DNA of 14,479 nt from Chromera velia (taxonomy: Eukaryota; Sar; Chromeraceae). A program made the translations under genes and the position numbers. Positions 6,040 through 14,150 of this stretch are shown here, one piece after another; the first letter of the stretch is position 1, and each line of letters begins with the position of its first letter. The DNA is taken from positions 12,300-26,778 of the forward strand of contig JAHBMJ010001759.1 of assembly GCA_018398765.1 (NCBI GenBank). Direction: 5' to 3'. The notes beneath the pieces are model-generated. The model had not been told where the DNA came from. It made no database searches and saw only the letters and a program-made list of their open reading frames with translations.

Positions 6040-8690
6040 GTCAGTTTTGCAGAGTCATTCTGAATGTTTGCATCGGCGGGGCAATGTCGGATCAAGTCAG
6101 AGACTGGGGCAAAGTGTTCCAGGAAGGGCAGAAGGTGTTCTCGTCCGCCGTCTCCTTTTATCTGTGATTTTTTTTTTGCCGTCTCCTTTCCTGATTGATG
6201 TTCTCTAGCATCGGGCAGTAACCAATTCCCTCTCAGTGAGCGCGATCTGCCTCAACATTAGTGTTTTCCCTGGACAAGGCCGGCCAGGCACGCCTCGAAC
6301 TGTGCGTCGCTCCATGTGTGTTTTGTCGCTTTCGCGTGCCTTGAGATCCTCTTTTTCCAACCAGTCTTGGGAAGTGACCATTGTTACGTGCGCTTTCCAC
6401 TCATTCCTACGGTGCGGAACGTACACTTCTGTACCATTTCTTCTGAATGGACACCATTCATTGCATCTAGCATTTCTTTCCTGAATCGCCTGAAAGAAAG
6501 ATTTCATATGGGCCCTTCAGGAGCTGGGCGGTTACAGGCCCCCGGACTTCGATGCCTTCTATGAGTTGATCATGCTGGACGAGATGGCCAGACTGGGGGG
6601 GGGGGCGATCCTCGGGCAGGCGGCCATCAACTCCATGGCACTGCCCCCTGTGGTGGCGGCAGGCAGTGAGGAGATGAAGAGGGAGGTGGTGAAGGACGTA
6701 GTGCAGGGACGGAAGTTCATCTGCCTGGCAATTTCCGAACCCGAGGCGGGAAGTGATGTATCAAATTTGAAAACCACAGCTGAGAGACAGGGGGACTTTT
6801 ACATCGTGAATGGGAGCAAGAAGTGGATCACGGGGGGCACCATGGCCGACTACTTCACCTTGGCAGTCAGGACGGGGAGCGAGGAAGACGGGCCTGCGGG
6901 ACTGTCTCTTCTGTTGGTGGACCGCCACTGTCCAGGAATCAAAGTGAGGAAGATGGAGACCCAGTTCGATACTGCACACTCAACTACGTTCATCACTTTC
7001 GAGGACGTGAAGGTGCCTGTGAGTCGCCTCATCGGTCAGTCCGCTTGGCTCTATGTCGGCAGGACGTACGGGGATTTTTTCCATTCGTGCTTGACTCTGC
7101 TTCTTGCGTCCTGGAGAGATTCAAGGCGTTTTTCTTGACTGCAGTGAAGTCTTTCATGAGGCCTTCCCTACTGGTTTCAGCGGTTTCTTTTGACCACTCG
7201 CAGTCCAAGCACAGTAGAGAAAAACTTGTTTTCTTTTTGGCTGCTTCCCTCCTTGATTCACTTTGCTCTGGGGGGGGGAAGCTCCGGATCGCACCTGCCG
7301 GTTTGAGCTTGCGAATCTGAAGATTTGTAGGAGTGCTCGAGTATTTGTCTTCCTCCCTGTGCTCTACCTCCCTCGCCCCCCCCCCCCNCCCTCTGTGTGT
7401 GTGTGTGGGTGTGTGTGGGTGTGTGTGTGTGTGTGTGTGTGTGTGCATGCCCTCTGGGTGTGTATATATGTGTGTGTACAGGGGAGGAGGGTGCGGCTTT
7501 CCAGCTGCTCCTGTTGAATTTCAACCATGAGAGATTCGTCATCGCGGCAGCTGCAGCCAGGCAGGCGCGCATGTGCTACGAGGAGTCCCTGAAGTATTCC
7601 GTCCAGAGGGAGACCTTCGGGAAGAAGCTCGCACAGCATCAGGTTGGTTCCTTGGGAGAAAAGGGTGAGTGCCTTGAAGAGAGGAGGACCGTGAGTGCCT
7701 TTGGGAAAGAGAGATGGAGGGCAAGTGCCTATTGGATGTTGCAGAGGAAATTTTCTGTTTGTCTCTTGACCAAATCCGCTGGTGAAGGTCAAAAAGAGAC
7801 ATCGCAGTCGGAGGCTGAGTGTTTGGTGCCATGGATAATGACGTCGTAATTTGAAAGAGTGACAACACAAACATACGTGAGAAAGAGTCGACTGGCCTCT
7901 GAGAGGCGAGCTCCTCTTTCGCTTTTTCACAGACCGTGTGACAAAGTGGCTGTTTGTCTCGAATGACGAGTAGACAACGGACCTTGGTCCCCTGTCGGAC
8001 TTTCCTTCTCTGTCAGTCTCTCTCTTCCTTTTTCCTGCAGGCCCCCATTTCCGCTCTTTACCCCCCTACCCTCTCTCCCCTTTTACGAATTCCACCCTTC
8101 TTCCACCACTAACTCCTATCTATTTGTTCGACTTCCCAGCTCCGTCTCCAACCCCCAACCCCACAATTTCTTCCCATAATTTGACTCTGCATTCACACAA
8201 AATCTCATCCGCGTGAAGCTTGCCTCTCTGTCAGTCATGGCCTCCTTCCTTCTCTTTCGTTGTCTATCGATATTAATGTGTGCCGTGTCATATACTGACT
8301 GCATGATTGACTTTTTGCATTTGAGCGTTTGTCAATGCAGGTGATCCGCATGAAGCTGGCGGAGATGGCTCGTCAAGTCGAGGCCCTCCAGGACCACCTG
8401 GAGCGTATCGCCTTCCTGTTCTCCTCAGGTGTGCCGGACCACCGACTGGGCAGCCAGTGCGCACTCCTGAAGGTGACTGCCAGCCGGACTCTGGAGTTCT
8501 GCGCTCGAGAGGCATCGCAGGTCTGCATGTCTGTTGGTCGGTTGGTCGGCTGTCTGCTTGCATGGACACTCATGCAGACTTTTTTTCCCTCTGTGGCTAG
8601 AGGCCGTCTCTGGATACAGCTAGGGAATGTAGATGTCACTCCAATAATTCGTCGTCTCAATTGTCTGACGCACACGCAGAGATTATTTCC

Positions 8691-8722
<32 letters not shown>

Positions 8723-9003
8723 CAAGAAGAAAGAAAGAGAGAGAGAAGCAGGGAGAGGGAGGACTTGCAGAACTGTTTTTCTCTCTAGCTATTCTGTAGA
8801 GGATATGATCTCTCTCTCTCTGTGCACAAGTCTCTCTCCCCACCGTGTGCTTGCCTTCCTGACCTGTCCTCTTCCGGTCTGTTGGCGCGATCCTAAACCT
8901 CGTTGTTGGTTTTTTTAATGCATGGGGGTAAAAGCGCTTATCTAAATGCCTTGGCTTCGGGGCATCCTTTCATTTTTCGACCCCCCCCTCCCCCCCACTC
9001 CCT

Positions 9004-9054
<51 letters not shown>

Positions 9055-9267
9055 TCTATGTGTCTATGTGTCTGTGGGTGATTGCAGGTCTTCGGAGGGT
9101 CTGCACTTGTAAAGGAGGGGAAGGGGAAGTTGATTGAAAGGATCTACAGGGAGGTGAGGGCAGCAGCCATCCCGGGAGGCTCTGAGGAGATTCTCTTGGA
9201 CCTGGCCGCCAGACAGGCCGTCGCAAAGGCAGCAAAAGAGAGGGCAAAGGGAAACGCAAGGATGTAG
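5794..9267 (+). CDS. Acyl-CoA dehydrogenase, five exons
   Basis: FAD-dependent alpha,beta-dehydrogenation of an acyl-CoA thioester (fatty-acid or branched-chain breakdown). Exons 5794-6039, 6521-7034, 7482-7642, 8341-8520 and 9088-9267, 1,281 coding bases, 426 residues, normal for the family. All introns are GT-AG with phases 0, 1, 0, 0. Motifs: AISEPEAGSD (152-161) and NGSKKWITGG (179-188), the flavin and substrate-binding middle domain; HERF with Glu270 at the position of the catalytic base in isovaleryl- and long-chain enzymes; TFGKKLAQHQ; FCAREASQVFGG (about 360-371); IPGGSEEILLDLAARQ (395-410). The residue at the usual medium-chain catalytic Glu position is Gly here. It resembles the fungal/bacterial acyl-CoA dehydrogenase group with EILLDLA..Q endings. 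I chose the ATG at 5794 because the upstream frame has no other ATG and the N-terminus then has a typical length. The last three residues ARM fit a loose PTS1 peroxisomal signal. Substrate is not determined. Confidence 0.95.
6040..6520 (+). other. Acyl-CoA dehydrogenase intron 1
   Basis: 481 bases, donor gtcagt, acceptor cccttcag. Removing it joins IYPK to ELGGY, matching the PKE.GG junction of the family. No other feature is seen in it. Confidence 0.9.
6521..7034 (+). CDS. Acyl-CoA dehydrogenase exon 2
   Basis: 171 codons plus one base. Contains the rest of the N-terminal domain (ELIMLDEMARLGGG), SEPEAGSD and GSKKWITGG, and ends VPVSRLIG with the Gly codon split G|GG. A run of G at 6595-6605 codes for GGG and is a plausible sequencing-error hotspot, but the frame is intact here. 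Confidence 0.95.
7035..7481 (+). other. Acyl-CoA dehydrogenase intron 2 with microsatellite and an N
   Basis: 447 bases, donor gtcagt, acceptor gtacag. Contains a C run with an undetermined base at 7388, followed by (GT)n to about 7445, close to the acceptor. Removing it gives LIG-EEGAAFQ-LLLLNFNHER, the length expected from the family. Confidence 0.9.
7377..7446. repeat. Poly-C / (GT)n microsatellite in intron 2
   Basis: C run (with N at 7388) then imperfect (GT)n. Reading frames on both strands over it (His/Thr- or Cys/Val-rich) are artefacts. Confidence 0.9.
7482..7642 (+). CDS. Acyl-CoA dehydrogenase exon 3
   Basis: Completes the split Gly254, then EEGAAFQ, NFNHERFVIAAAAARQA, and ETFGKKLAQHQ. 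Carries Glu270, the candidate catalytic base. Ends in phase 0 at CAG before gttggt. Confidence 0.95.
7643..8340 (+). other. Acyl-CoA dehydrogenase intron 3
   Basis: 698 bases, donor gttggt, acceptor tcaatgcag. A pyrimidine-rich middle (about 7990-8150) is present. Nothing else is recognised in it. Confidence 0.85.
8341..8520 (+). CDS. Acyl-CoA dehydrogenase exon 4
   Basis: 60 codons, phase 0-0. VIRMKLAEMARQVEAL to CALLKVTASRTLEFC and AREASQ: helices of the C-terminal domain, including the Arg/Gln residues that contact flavin across the dimer in this family. Confidence 0.95.
8521..9087 (+). other. Acyl-CoA dehydrogenase intron 4 with microsatellites
   Basis: 567 bases. Holds (GT)n at 8692-8720 and a C run then (CT)n(GT)n at about 8981-9056, shortly before the acceptor attgcag. 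Both splice junctions carry the same 8-mer, gcaggtct. Confidence 0.9.
9009..9056. repeat. (CT)n(GT)n microsatellite in intron 4
   Basis: Pure CT repeat followed by GT repeat, ending about 30 bases before the 3' splice site, where a polypyrimidine tract is expected. Confidence 0.9.
9088..9267 (+). CDS. Acyl-CoA dehydrogenase exon 5
   Basis: 59 codons plus TAG. VFGGSALVKEG, LIERIYREVRAAAIPGGSEE, ILLDLAARQ, then a basic tail ending KGNARM. The C-terminal tripeptide ARM fits the [SAC][KRH][LM] form of PTS1. If TAG were read as sense in this genome (see 11067-12950), the frame would add seven residues before TGA at 9286-9288. Confidence 0.95.
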   Translation, partial: VFGGSALVKEGKGKLIERIYREVRAAAIPGGSEEILLDLAARQAVAKAAKERAKGNARM

Positions 9268-10208
9268 ATGATAATTAAGGCTGCATGAAGGGGGATGCAA
9301 TTCATTAATTATTGCATACGGCACAGGTGGGATGGGCTCACGGAAATCATATTTTTCTTTTCTTCCTTTGAAGCATTTTCCTTTTCAAGCACTGCAGCTG
9401 GCGAGCAGTTGACTTGTAGAGCAAATCCTCGTGGCTGTAGCGAGGCAGGCTGCGGCCAGGGTTGAATTAATTAAGGGCACACTCTTCGGTTATCGGGTAT
9501 GGAGACAACACAGGGAATTGAGGGGAAACCGCTGATTTTTCTGTTCATTCATTTTATGGATGCACGACACTTTATCGTTGGGCATTGACTTTCCTGACCA
9601 AGTTCGCAGGTGGGCAGAACACCCGATTGGCACACATGTGAGGACCGGGGTGTAGTCCCTGTGGGCGTCCGAGAGAGAAGCTGATCGACCGCCATAGTTA
9701 TTAAACGGAAAGCCGCAATGAAGCCTCGGAAAAGTGACCGCACTTTGCCTTAACGAATTGATCTTTCGCACTACGCCGCACTCTTTTTGAAGCAGGGCAT
9801 CTTTTAACCATCGCACAGTATCGCTTGAACTTTCCACATCGCTGCCGGTCCTATTATCAGCTCTTCTACCAGAAACCCCCGCACCCACTTAAGGCTCTGT
9901 AATAATCGAGTCTGTATATATGAATTCAAAGTTGCTTGGTCGACATTTTTTTCCAAGTGGCGACACGGCTTGGTATAGGTACAACTTGTAAATTTATGTT
10001 TATAATGGATGTACCTATTAATGGTGCAAGCCGTCCCCCGGCAGTAGACCTCGGGAGAAACCCGGAACATAAATCCTAATCCGAATCTTCATGATAAAGT
10101 CCTATACCCGGCCCAAACTTTAAAGTTTAAAATTTTTATGACTCTCTATTAAACTTTACAACTGAGAAGCTAAAACTAACATTAGCAGAGAAAGAACCAT
10201 TAGGGGTG
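9268..10208. other. Intergenic region, no gene recognised
   Basis: Follows the acyl-CoA dehydrogenase stop. A 132-codon minus-strand frame (9490-9888) has no recognisable motif and mixed composition, so I do not call it a gene. The one clear structure is the two-part hairpin at 9965-10034. Presumably it includes the 3' UTR of the upstream gene. Confidence 0.5.
9965..10034. other. Two-part inverted repeat (hairpin)
   Basis: acggcttg (9965-9972) pairs perfectly with caagccgt (10027-10034), and inside it ataggtac (9975-9982) pairs perfectly with gtacctat (10011-10018). A small asymmetric internal loop separates the two stems, and a 28-base AT-rich loop closes the inner one. Sixteen paired bases in a nested order suggest a structured RNA or a cruciform, but no known RNA family is recognised. 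Confidence 0.5.
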
Positions 10209-10228
10209 GGTGGAAGGGGGGGGAGGGG

Positions 10229-10244
10229 GGGAGAGAGAGAGAGC

Positions 10245-10278
<34 letters not shown>

Positions 10279-10279
10279 C

Positions 10280-10312
<33 letters not shown>

Positions 10313-10337
10313 CACACACACACACACACACACAGAG
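10229..10337. repeat. (GA)n / (CA)n microsatellite
   Basis: GA-rich tract then CA repeat, directly abutting the left end of the first 255-bp repeat. Confidence 0.9.
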
Positions 10338-10592
10338 CGCTACGGAGTGTGGTACAGTGGCTAGCTTGTTATACGGGGCTCATATGGTATAAGAAGTTCT
10401 CTCATGCAAGGTTCTTACTTCTAGATACTTCCTTACGGACTTTCATACGAAGGCTTGACTCACTGCTGACTACATGCATGCGCGTAGCTTAATTGCATGG
10501 ATGCAAATGCGCTCGAACTGCGCGCATCTCGATATGGCCTGACATGCTGCTTCGCGTACCGTTGCGCGGCTGGCTAGCCTCACAACGTTACG
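10338..10592 (+). mobile_element. 255-bp dispersed repeat, copy 1
   Basis: Starts cgctacggag and ends cacaacgttacg. Nearly identical to 13166-13420 in the same orientation; two differences were seen (gtAcagtgg/gtGcagtgg, ttAtacgg/ttGtacgg). Near its start, tggtacagtgg fits the polymerase III A-box consensus, and ggttcttactt 60 bases on is a degenerate B box, so it could be a tRNA-derived SINE. With copy 2 it could instead be the terminal repeat of a larger element. No poly-A tail is present; a microsatellite abuts it on the left. Confidence 0.75.
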
Positions 10593-10970
10593 TGCCACCT
10601 CCCCCCTGAAGCCACGTCCACGCTGGCTTACATGGAAAACGCAAGTGAATCTTCTTATACAACTCTTTTGGGCAATGGAGTGATGATCGTTGATTAGATC
10701 ATCGCTTTTCCTTATACCTGCGGTGTCGTAGAAAACCAAAGATCGTCTTTCTTTTCTTTTCTTTTCTTTTCTTTCATCTCTCTCATTTCTATTTTCAGAA
10801 TTTCCTTTACCTTCTTTTCTGTGGCTCTTCTTCTCTTTCACATCGTCAGCTCATAGTCCACTCCAGTCAAACAATCACAACAGTTACTCCCAACCACCAT
10901 CCGTACTGACTCCACCGTATACCTAGTGCACATGCCCCCTCCCCCTTCAAGGCCGCGTCCACGCTCGGTC
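10593..10970. repeat. Imperfect local direct repeat, about 38 bp, and (CTTTT)n
   Basis: Sequence at 10593-10630 (tgccacctcccccctgaag, then cgtccacgct) recurs imperfectly at 10933-10970 (tgccccctcccccttcaag, then cgtccacgct). Between them lies a (CTTTT)n tract at about 10747-10776. No gene is supported here. Confidence 0.55.
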
Positions 10971-11066
10971 AGAGAGAGTGTGACGTGCATGAGGACAACA
11001 ACAAAGAAAAAAAAATTAAACGCACAAGGGTGGAAAACAGACATCGGCTTAAAATTGTTCCTTCGT

Positions 11067-12950
11067 TCATGGAGTCCACTGGATGCCATAGTACTGCATC
11101 TCCCAATCGGTTAGCCCTACAATCACCCCCGTCCCTCTGCCATCTGTTTCGTCCGATTCTCTTCCAGCTTGGTGCCGCTGTTCTAATGGAGATTGTGGAC
11201 TAATAGAAGGCTGCGGTGAGGTGCGGGCGGTCCGTACGCTCCTCATCTGCCGCACTGCAGGTCTCACTTCTGGCACACACGGCATCACAGCTCCTCCATT
11301 TCCATACATCTCCCTGTAAAATGTCTCCCCCCTCTGTCTACACCCACGACGTGCCAAAAATGCATGCCAGTCTGCAGTGCCAATTCCCTGAACATTTGGA
11401 ATCAAGTCTTCCCTTCCCAACCGAAAACAAAAAGACACATCCTCCCAATACTCATGCTGGAGCGGATCACGCGGTGGGACTGGCGTCTTTGGTTTTGTAT
11501 AGGCTGCTCGCCTTCTCTCTTTCTCTTTGTTCTTCGCCTCCGTTCTCTCTTGCCGATGCCTGGCCTGACGAGACGGTGTCAAACCATCAGACGAGACTGC
11601 TGGTTCCTCCACTCCCTCACTGATTGGAGGTAGAGGAGACCAATGGCTGTCCATCTCCTTCTTTTGCCTCACAGCCAGCATTCCCTTTTCGTGCTTTTCC
11701 TGCCTCTTTCTCTCTTTCTTTTCTTGGCGCTTTTGTTTCTGTCTCTCTGCTTTCCCCGGACTCCCACCCCCAAAGTCATTTCCCTGCCCACCTGTCTCCA
11801 AACGATTGAGCTGCGGAGACGGGCTATGTGGTCTCTCAGACTGACAGTGGATTTGCTCTCTCAATTCCCAACTCCCAACTCCATACAGCGATTCAAACAA
11901 GTCTTTTCCCACACCTCCTTCGTCTTTTTTACTCCTTTCGATCTGGCACAGCTCCATCGGGGCGGGCTCATTCATTTGACCATCCCCTCCGGCAGGAGCC
12001 ATCACAGGGGAGCTCTGACCGAAATCAAAAGTCGTCTGAGGCGTCGTAAAGAACACGCCCCCATCGGAATTGACAATCCCACTCCCCTCTTGCACTTCCC
12101 ACGTCCCTCTGCCTTCTTTCTGGGATGACTAACTGAAGTCGAACGTCGTGCTTGGAGTTCCAGCGAGTGTGGCTCCCACGGAGCTCACAGGAACACTTCC
12201 CTCTCGCACCCCAGACATCTGCACATCTGTTTGCTGCTGCGACTGATTGGAGACGCCCGACTGCGCACAGCCGTACGGCCTTACGCGAATACCGCCATCG
12301 CCCAGTGTGTTTTCGACCCAATCCACATCCTCCTCTCTCACATGGAATTCAGACCCTGGGGTATCTGGTAGAATAATTCTTCCCTCTCTCTCTGTCCCTT
12401 ACTCAGGCCTCCTCTGTTGTTGCGAGCGACTAGAAATCTTCGACTGATTACTGCCAAAACCTTGCCTGCACGCTTCACCCCTCTCTCCACTTCGATTTGC
12501 ATTTCCATGTGCGCCTGGGGCTTTCAAATTGCGCATGCCTTCAGAGAAGACGTCTCTGGGCTGCTGGACTTTCTGTTTCCTCCCTCTCCCTGCTGAACCT
12601 TTTGGGCAACCAGTATTACAGTGCTTAGATGATTGCTGAGACTGCGTTTGCTCTGCCACTTTTTTCTTCTAAGCCGCCTCTGTTAACCTGCGACTTCTGC
12701 GAGTTTTCGGTTTGCCCGTATCGGTGTGTCGAGTCGCATGTTGGACTGCACTCTGCTTCTCAGAAATCCCAGTTGGTGGAACAGACGGTCCACTGGCTCC
12801 TGTGGACTCCAAGAGTCGCTCTGCAATCTCAAACCCTTCCTTCAAAAGGCTCTCACCGTTCGTTTGCACTTCTCCGGACGGGATGTCCTTAAATTTTTGA
12901 AGCTCACATACAAGCGAAAGAAATTTCCCAAAACGTTCCCAGATCGACAT
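11067..12950 (-). pseudogene. 628-codon frame with three in-frame TAA/TAG codons (decayed or recoded)
   Basis: From ATG at 12950-12948 to TGA at 11069-11067 the frame never shifts. It meets TAG at codon 94 (12671-12669), TAA at codon 184 (12401-12399) and TAG at codon 274 (12131-12129). The frame is free of TGA from about 13107. Content: N-terminal part starting MSIWERFGKFLSLVCELQKF; Ser/Gln-rich low complexity; two related units ending TTFDFS-TAG-SS and TTFDFGQSS; strongly basic Lys/Arg/Glu/Gln segments (codons about 398-432 and 460-483, probably coiled coil); an aromatic, more folded-looking segment (HEYWEDVSFCFRLGRED to FYREMYGNGG, about 496-550). No family is recognised; no reverse transcriptase, integrase or transposase motif. 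It lies between two 255-bp direct repeats. Either an old gene with nonsense mutations but no indels, or one needing readthrough. Confidence 0.5.
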
Positions 12951-12999
12951 GACCGACGTGCTACTGAAGACTTCTGAGAACTTTTCACAAGGCAAAGCA

Positions 13000-13140
13000 A
13001 TGAACTCGTACTTTCCGTTTGTTGTAGTGGTTGCGTGCGTAGTCAGTGCAAGCTGTGTGAAGCTGCAAAGAGACCTCGCACTGTCAGACAGAGAATCATG
13101 TGTTCACGACGCGAGACGGACGGTCTGCGAACTCCACTGA
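13000..13140 (+). CDS. Possible small secreted Cys peptide
   Basis: 46 codons from ATG at 13000 (an upstream in-frame ATG exists at 12949) to TGA. MNSYFPFVVVVACVVSAS looks like a signal peptide, followed by a short tail with Cys in DRESCVHDA and TVCELH. It is antisense to the upstream, TGA-free extension of the 11067-12950 frame, ends shortly before the second 255-bp repeat, and has no recognisable family. It may be chance. Confidence 0.2.
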   Translation: MNSYFPFVVVVACVVSASCVKLQRDLALSDRESCVHDARRTVCELH

Positions 13141-13165
13141 GGCTGATCGTTTCGTTCTGCTACCA

Positions 13166-13416
13166 CGCTACGGAGTGTGGTGCAGTGGCTAGCTTGTTGT
13201 ACGGGGCTCATATGGTATAAGAAGTTCTCTCATGCAAGGTTCTTACTTCTAGATACTTCCTTACGGACTTTCATACGAAGGCTTGACTCACTGCTGACTA
13301 CATGCATGCGCGTAGCTTAATTGCATGGATGCAAATGCGCTCGAACTGCGCGCATCTCGATATGGCCTGACATGCTGCTTCGCGTACCGTTGCGCGGCTG
13401 GCTAGCCTCACAACGT

Positions 13417-13420
<4 letters not shown>
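13166..13420 (+). mobile_element. 255-bp dispersed repeat, copy 2
   Basis: Same length, orientation and ends as 10338-10592. A-box match tggtgcagtgg at 13178-13188 and degenerate B box ggttcttactt at 13238-13248. The left end reads cgctacggag and the right end continues as cgttacggag, so this copy is bounded by a near-perfect 10-base direct repeat; the right flank then becomes (GA)n. Confidence 0.75.
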
Positions 13421-13460
<40 letters not shown>

Positions 13461-13525
13461 GAGAGAGAAAGAAATAAGGAAAGAAATAAAGAAAGAAAGA
13501 AAGAGAGAGAGAAAGAGACAGCATA
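13417..13525. repeat. (GA)n / GAAA microsatellite
   Basis: Long purine tract starting at the right edge of the second 255-bp repeat. Arg/Glu-rich frames across it are artefacts. Confidence 0.9.
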
Positions 13526-13735
13526 GACAGATAGACAAGCAGACAGACTTCCTTTCTTCTCTTGATGACAAAAGGAAAGAAGCAAAGACAAAAGAACAAC
13601 ATGGCCACTCAGAAAGAAAACGTGGGCCGGGGGGCCGAAAAGTAGAACTTTACATCACACACGTACGGGGTGGCGGTGGACAGACTGTTTTTTGTTTCTT
13701 CTCCTCCTTCCTTTTTCTTCGTGGGTGGACAGATG

Positions 13736-14077
13736 TCTAGACAGACAGAGAGACAGACAGACTACATGTCTTCTCCCCCCTTTTCTTCATGACAGACAGA
13801 CAGAGAGACAGACCATAGGTTTCTTCTTCAAAAACAAAAAAAGGAAAGAAAGAAAGAAAGAAAGAAAGACAGACAGACAGACAGACAGACAGAAAGCAAA
13901 AAAGAAAGAAGGAAGGAAGGAAGGAAGGAAAGAAAGAAAAGAAAGAAAGAAAGAAAGGGGGAAAAACGAATGAACGAAAGGAAGGAAAAAGAGCGACGTA
14001 CAGATGCAGACAGATACAGACAAAAACAGACAAACACAGACAGATACAGACAGATATAGACAGACAGACAGACAGAC

Positions 14078-14116
<39 letters not shown>

Positions 14117-14150
14117 CAGATACACAGATACAGATAGACAGATACAGACC
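13736..14150. repeat. GACA and GAAA/GGAA microsatellite block
   Basis: Alternating cagacaga, gaaagaaa, ggaaggaa and gatacaga runs over about 400 bases. The long Cys/Leu/Ser/Phe-rich minus-strand frames here are repeat products and not genes. Confidence 0.95.

Noticed and set aside
7029-7572. His/Thr-rich minus-strand frames across intron 2
   Set aside because: Products of the (GT)n tract, which lies in an intron of the acyl-CoA dehydrogenase gene.
9490-9888. 132-codon minus-strand frame
   Set aside because: No recognisable motif, no splice or start context, and it lies in AT-variable intergenic sequence.
11067-13107. Retrotransposon gag/pol explanation for the long frame between direct repeats
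   Set aside because: No zinc knuckle, protease, reverse transcriptase, RNase H or integrase motif is visible. It is kept only as a possible non-autonomous element with unknown cargo.
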